This document shows, one piece after another, positions 24,187-26,374 of a stretch of 26,374 nucleotides of DNA. Made by a program: the position numbers and the translations under genes. The DNA is from an uncultured Spirochaetales bacterium (GTDB taxonomy: Bacteria > Spirochaetota > Spirochaetia > Sphaerochaetales > Sphaerochaetaceae), in NCBI GenBank assembly GCA_934247875.1, contig CAKQJZ010000020.1, positions 1-26,374 on the forward strand, written 5' to 3'. Position 1 is the stretch's first letter; the number at the start of each line of letters is the position of its first letter. The notes under the pieces were generated by a model. That model was not told the origin of the DNA. It made no database searches and saw only the letters and a list, made by a program, of their open reading frames with translations.

Positions 24187-25218
24187 ATGAAAAAGAGTAT
24201 CATTCTACTTCTGGTTCTTGTTCTAGCGGTTGGTATCGTATTTGCCAATGGTTCAAAGGAAGCTTCAAGGGACAAACTGCACATCACTTTTGTCACACCT
24301 CTTATTGGTCATGATAGTTGGCTTCAGGCTAAAGATGGCTTATTCAAGGCTGCTGAAGATTTTGGATTTGAAGCAGAGTGGGTTGGCCCAGCAGATGGAA
24401 ACGTTGACCAAATGATTAATTACATTGAGATTGCAATTGCTCAAGGTGTTGATGGCATTATTACACAGGGCCAGAATCCGGAAGCAATGGTAGCCGTTCT
24501 GCAGAAAGCACGTGATGCAAATATCCCTGTTTGTGTCATTGACTCTCCAATTGAAGATGCTCCTCAGCTTGGATATATTGGTTTTGATCTTCAGAAAGCT
24601 GCAAAGATTAGCGTAGATGCTGCTTATGAGAAGTTTGGAAAAGATGCAAATATCAATGCTCTATTCCTGACAACTAATATTGACTATAGTGCTGCAACAA
24701 CCTCTTACAACTACTATATTGATTATCTTACAGAATACTATGGTAATAATTTCAAGATTCAGCAGAGAGAAACACTTGGAGATAGTATTAAATGTATGTC
24801 AGTAGTAGAGACATGTATTTTGGCTGATAATACAATCAATTGTATTTTCTGTATTGATGGAATCGCTGCTCCTGCTGCATATACTGTATTAAGTCAATAT
24901 GGCTTACAAGATAAAGTCTTTATGGTTGGAATTGATGATACTGACGAGCAGATTGATATGATCAAGGCTGGAAAACTTCAGGGTGTTACATATGGTTCAT
25001 TCTTTAAGCAGGCATATCAGAGTTGTATGTGGATTCTTGATTATATTAAAGATGGTAAAATGCCAGAATATGTATTCAACGATGTAGGAACAATGCTGGT
25101 TGATAAGACTAATGTAGAAAACTACAAGGAAATTGCCAATGATGTTTCTTCTTGGACAAGTTATGATCCTATTCCTTCTCTCTATCCAAATGGAATAACT
25201 AAGAGGACATCTTATTAA
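24187..25218 (+). CDS. ABC sugar transporter substrate-binding protein (RbsB/YtfQ type)
   Basis: A 343-residue periplasmic-binding protein of the Peripla_BP_4 group. Export signal MKKSIILLLVLVLAVGIVFA is followed by NGSKEAS, with no lipobox Cys, like the binding protein at 10438. The mature part shows ITFVTPLIGHDSWLQAKDGL, GVDGIITQGQNPEAM, IPVCVIDSPIEDAPQLGYIG, FCIDGIAAPAAYTVLSQYG and VGIDDTDEQIDMIKAGKLQG, the standard order for pentose/hexose CUT2 binders. ATG 24187 is fixed by AAAGGAG. It is the last gene of the operon, before the terminator at 25268; CUT2 operons more often place it first. Confidence 0.92.
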   Translation: MKKSIILLLVLVLAVGIVFANGSKEASRDKLHITFVTPLIGHDSWLQAKDGLFKAAEDFGFEAEWVGPADGNVDQMINYIEIAIAQGVDGIITQGQNPEAMVAVLQKARDANIPVCVIDSPIEDAPQLGYIGFDLQKAAKISVDAAYEKFGKDANINALFLTTNIDYSAATTSYNYYIDYLTEYYGNNFKIQQRETLGDSIKCMSVVETCILADNTINCIFCIDGIAAPAAYTVLSQYGLQDKVFMVGIDDTDEQIDMIKAGKLQGVTYGSFFKQAYQSCMWILDYIKDGKMPEYVFNDVGTMLVDKTNVENYKEIANDVSSWTSYDPIPSLYPNGITKRTSY

Positions 25219-25233
25219 GAGAAGTGAACTGTT

Positions 25234-25251
25234 TGTGAGTATAATTTCACA
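25234..25251. promoter_or_regulatory. palindrome enclosing a TATAAT box
   Basis: TGTGA (25234-25238), eight bases, TCACA (25247-25251), with TATAAT at 25240-25245 inside. The spacing differs from the CRP consensus (six bases), and no good -35 is present. A small transcript ending at the terminator is conceivable but unproven. Confidence 0.3.
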
Positions 25252-25267
25252 TTAGTATAAGAAGGCA

Positions 25268-25307
25268 AGAGAAACTATGTCTTTGGCATGGTTTCTCTGC
25301 TTTGTTT
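25268..25307 (+). terminator. strong Rho-independent terminator of the second sugar operon
   Basis: AGAGAAACTATG (25268-25279) pairs with CATGGTTTCTCT (25287-25298), 12 bp with one G-U, around a seven-base loop. GCTTTGTTT follows. Confidence 0.85.
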
Positions 25308-25408
25308 ATGAGCGTTTCTATTTTTATATCCACAAGTATATTGAAAAGAGCCAATTACATAAGAATCTTCACCATACATTGGGACAAGACTTACAGTAAG
25401 ATAGTGTT

Positions 25409-26326
25409 ATGAAGTTTTTTCAGAAAAGTATTAAAAGTATTTTTAGATTTTCTCAAATATGCATAGGTGTTTCTGTTTTATTTTGTTTAGTTGTAAGTAT
25501 TATTTTAAGTACTAAACTCGTAGTTAACCTTCGAGCTATATCAGAAAGAAATGTTGCATTGAGTAATGTGTTTTCTTACCCTTTGGAATATCTTGAACAG
25601 AATTACCAGTATATTATTACGCATGACTCCATCTATTTAGATAATTGCAGGGAGATACAGAAAAACTGTATGAAGGAGCTAGATAGTCTCATTGTAAATG
25701 TTAAAAAAGAAAGAACATACGTAATGATAAAAGGTCTTAGAAATATGTATGAGAAGCTTTTTGAGCGAGCAAATTTGGCAATAGACTATATTCAAGAAGG
25801 AAATTTTGAAGATGCTTACACTGAGTATTATAATGCCGTTTTTTACTCAAATTTAATAAATGATGTAATATCATCGATGTATTCTCTTTACACGGAAGAT
25901 CTTAATGCATATTTGAGTGATGAATTTCATAATAGCCAAAGAAGCGTGATAATCGTTTTTATAGGACAGATTATTGTATCTCTCTTTGTTTTGATTTTGT
26001 TATATGAAGTTTCAAAGGGAATTAAATCAAAAACATCAAATCTCTCTCAACTGGCAAAGGATATCGCTGACCCCAATTATGATACAGAAGGAATTGTATT
26101 CGATACTGATAGTGAAAATGAATTAGATTATCTTGGTGTGAACATGATAGAAATGTCAAATAAAATAAAGACTTACATCTCGATAATTCAAGAAAAAGAT
26201 AAATTAATGCTGGATAGCACATTAAGAGAAAATGAGTATCTGAAATTCTATAGTGCAGCTAGAGAATCTGAGGTTAAGGCATTAAATAGCCAAATTAATG
26301 GGTCAATCACTTTTCTTGTGGGATGA
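25409..26326 (+). pseudogene. YesM-like sensor histidine kinase truncated at the His box
   Basis: The 305-residue frame has TM1 at about residues 15-37, a helical extracellular sensor of about 140 residues, TM2 at about 179-201 (VIIVFIGQIIVSLFVLILLY), a HAMP-like linker (LSQLAKDIAD, then NELDYLGVNMIEMSNKI) and a coiled-coil lead-in ending ESEVKALNSQIN (Asn297, 26297-26299). In the YesM/LytS-type His_kinase family the next residues are P-H-F-L-x-N with the phospho-accepting His. Here the frame reads GSITFLVG and stops at 26326, so the phosphorylation box and whole ATPase domain are missing. No clear RBS is seen. It follows a sugar operon, the usual place for a YesMN-type system. Confidence 0.75.
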
Positions 26327-26374
26327 AATAAAAAGCAACTAAAGCTAGTTGAATAAGAATGGGCCGTTAACCTA
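26300..26374. mobile_element. probable end of an inserted element
   Basis: From GGGTCAATCA at 26300 the sequence no longer matches histidine-kinase coding and has stops in the kinase frame. It contains an inverted repeat CAACTA-AAGC-TAGTTG (26336-26351). The break at a conserved codon boundary suggests an insertion sequence whose body continues beyond the window. No transposase and no second terminal repeat are visible, so the family is unassigned. Confidence 0.4.

Noticed and set aside
25234..25251. CRP binding site
   Set aside because: TGTGA and TCACA are separated by eight bases rather than six, and it follows the operon instead of preceding it.

Overview
This is a moderately AT-rich bacterial window of densely packed genes with strong AGGAGG-type ribosome binding sites. 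The organism is probably a host-associated spirochaete of the Sphaerochaeta/Treponema kind. That is an inference from three things: substrate-binding proteins whose export signals end in LFA-QG or VFA-NGSKE with no lipobox cysteine, a small outer-membrane beta-barrel protein ending in Phe, and a gene set dominated by sugar ABC transporters, MATE exporters and AAA/DUF4143 and AlbA_2 proteins. A sialic-acid operon points to a mucosal habitat. No gene in the window is decisive for taxonomy.

Layout. (1) 1-6939: an outer-membrane beta-barrel protein with its own promoter and terminator; a MarR regulator overlapping a MATE exporter, with a palindrome over the promoter; a sodium-dependent NSS-family transporter with a terminator; a nitroreductase; and a second MATE exporter overlapping a membrane-anchored alpha/beta hydrolase. 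(2) 6940-9961: an accessory patch. It holds tandem palindromes in front of a broken AAA/DUF4143 ATPase, an array of seven TCGACA-type half-sites in front of an intact AlbA_2/ATPase-like regulator, and a reverse-strand tRNA-Arg with anticodon GCG. (3) 9962-17879: a sialic-acid uptake and catabolism locus: binding protein, two CUT1 permeases, nanA, yhcH (inverted), nanE, ROK kinase, SGNH esterase, YesL-like membrane protein. No ABC ATPase is present, so a shared MsmK/MalK-type ATPase elsewhere is implied. (4) 17880-18862: a free-standing RhuM C-terminal domain and a reverse-strand remnant of an SGNH esterase. (5) 18863-25307: a second sugar operon: mutarotase-like protein, NagB-like protein lacking the usual catalytic Asp/His, PfkB kinase, RbsC-, RbsA- and RbsB-type transporter parts, terminator. 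(6) 25409-26374: a YesM-like sensor kinase that loses its family sequence exactly at the phospho-acceptor His box, where foreign sequence, probably a mobile-element end, begins.

How it works together. In region 3, sialic acid released outside the cell is taken up by the ABC system, brought to anomeric equilibrium (YhcH), cleaved to ManNAc plus pyruvate (NanA), phosphorylated (NanK) and epimerised to GlcNAc-6-P (NanE); the SGNH protein may remove O-acetyl groups. Region 5 looks like uptake of a monosaccharide followed by anomerisation, phosphorylation and an isomerase/deaminase-like step. Its substrate is not readable from sequence, and its likely sensor kinase is broken.

The observations I rank highest are the operator array with an embedded -35 box (8209-8301), the NagB homologue with lost catalytic residues, the antisense yhcH inside the nan operon, and the kinase severed at its His box.
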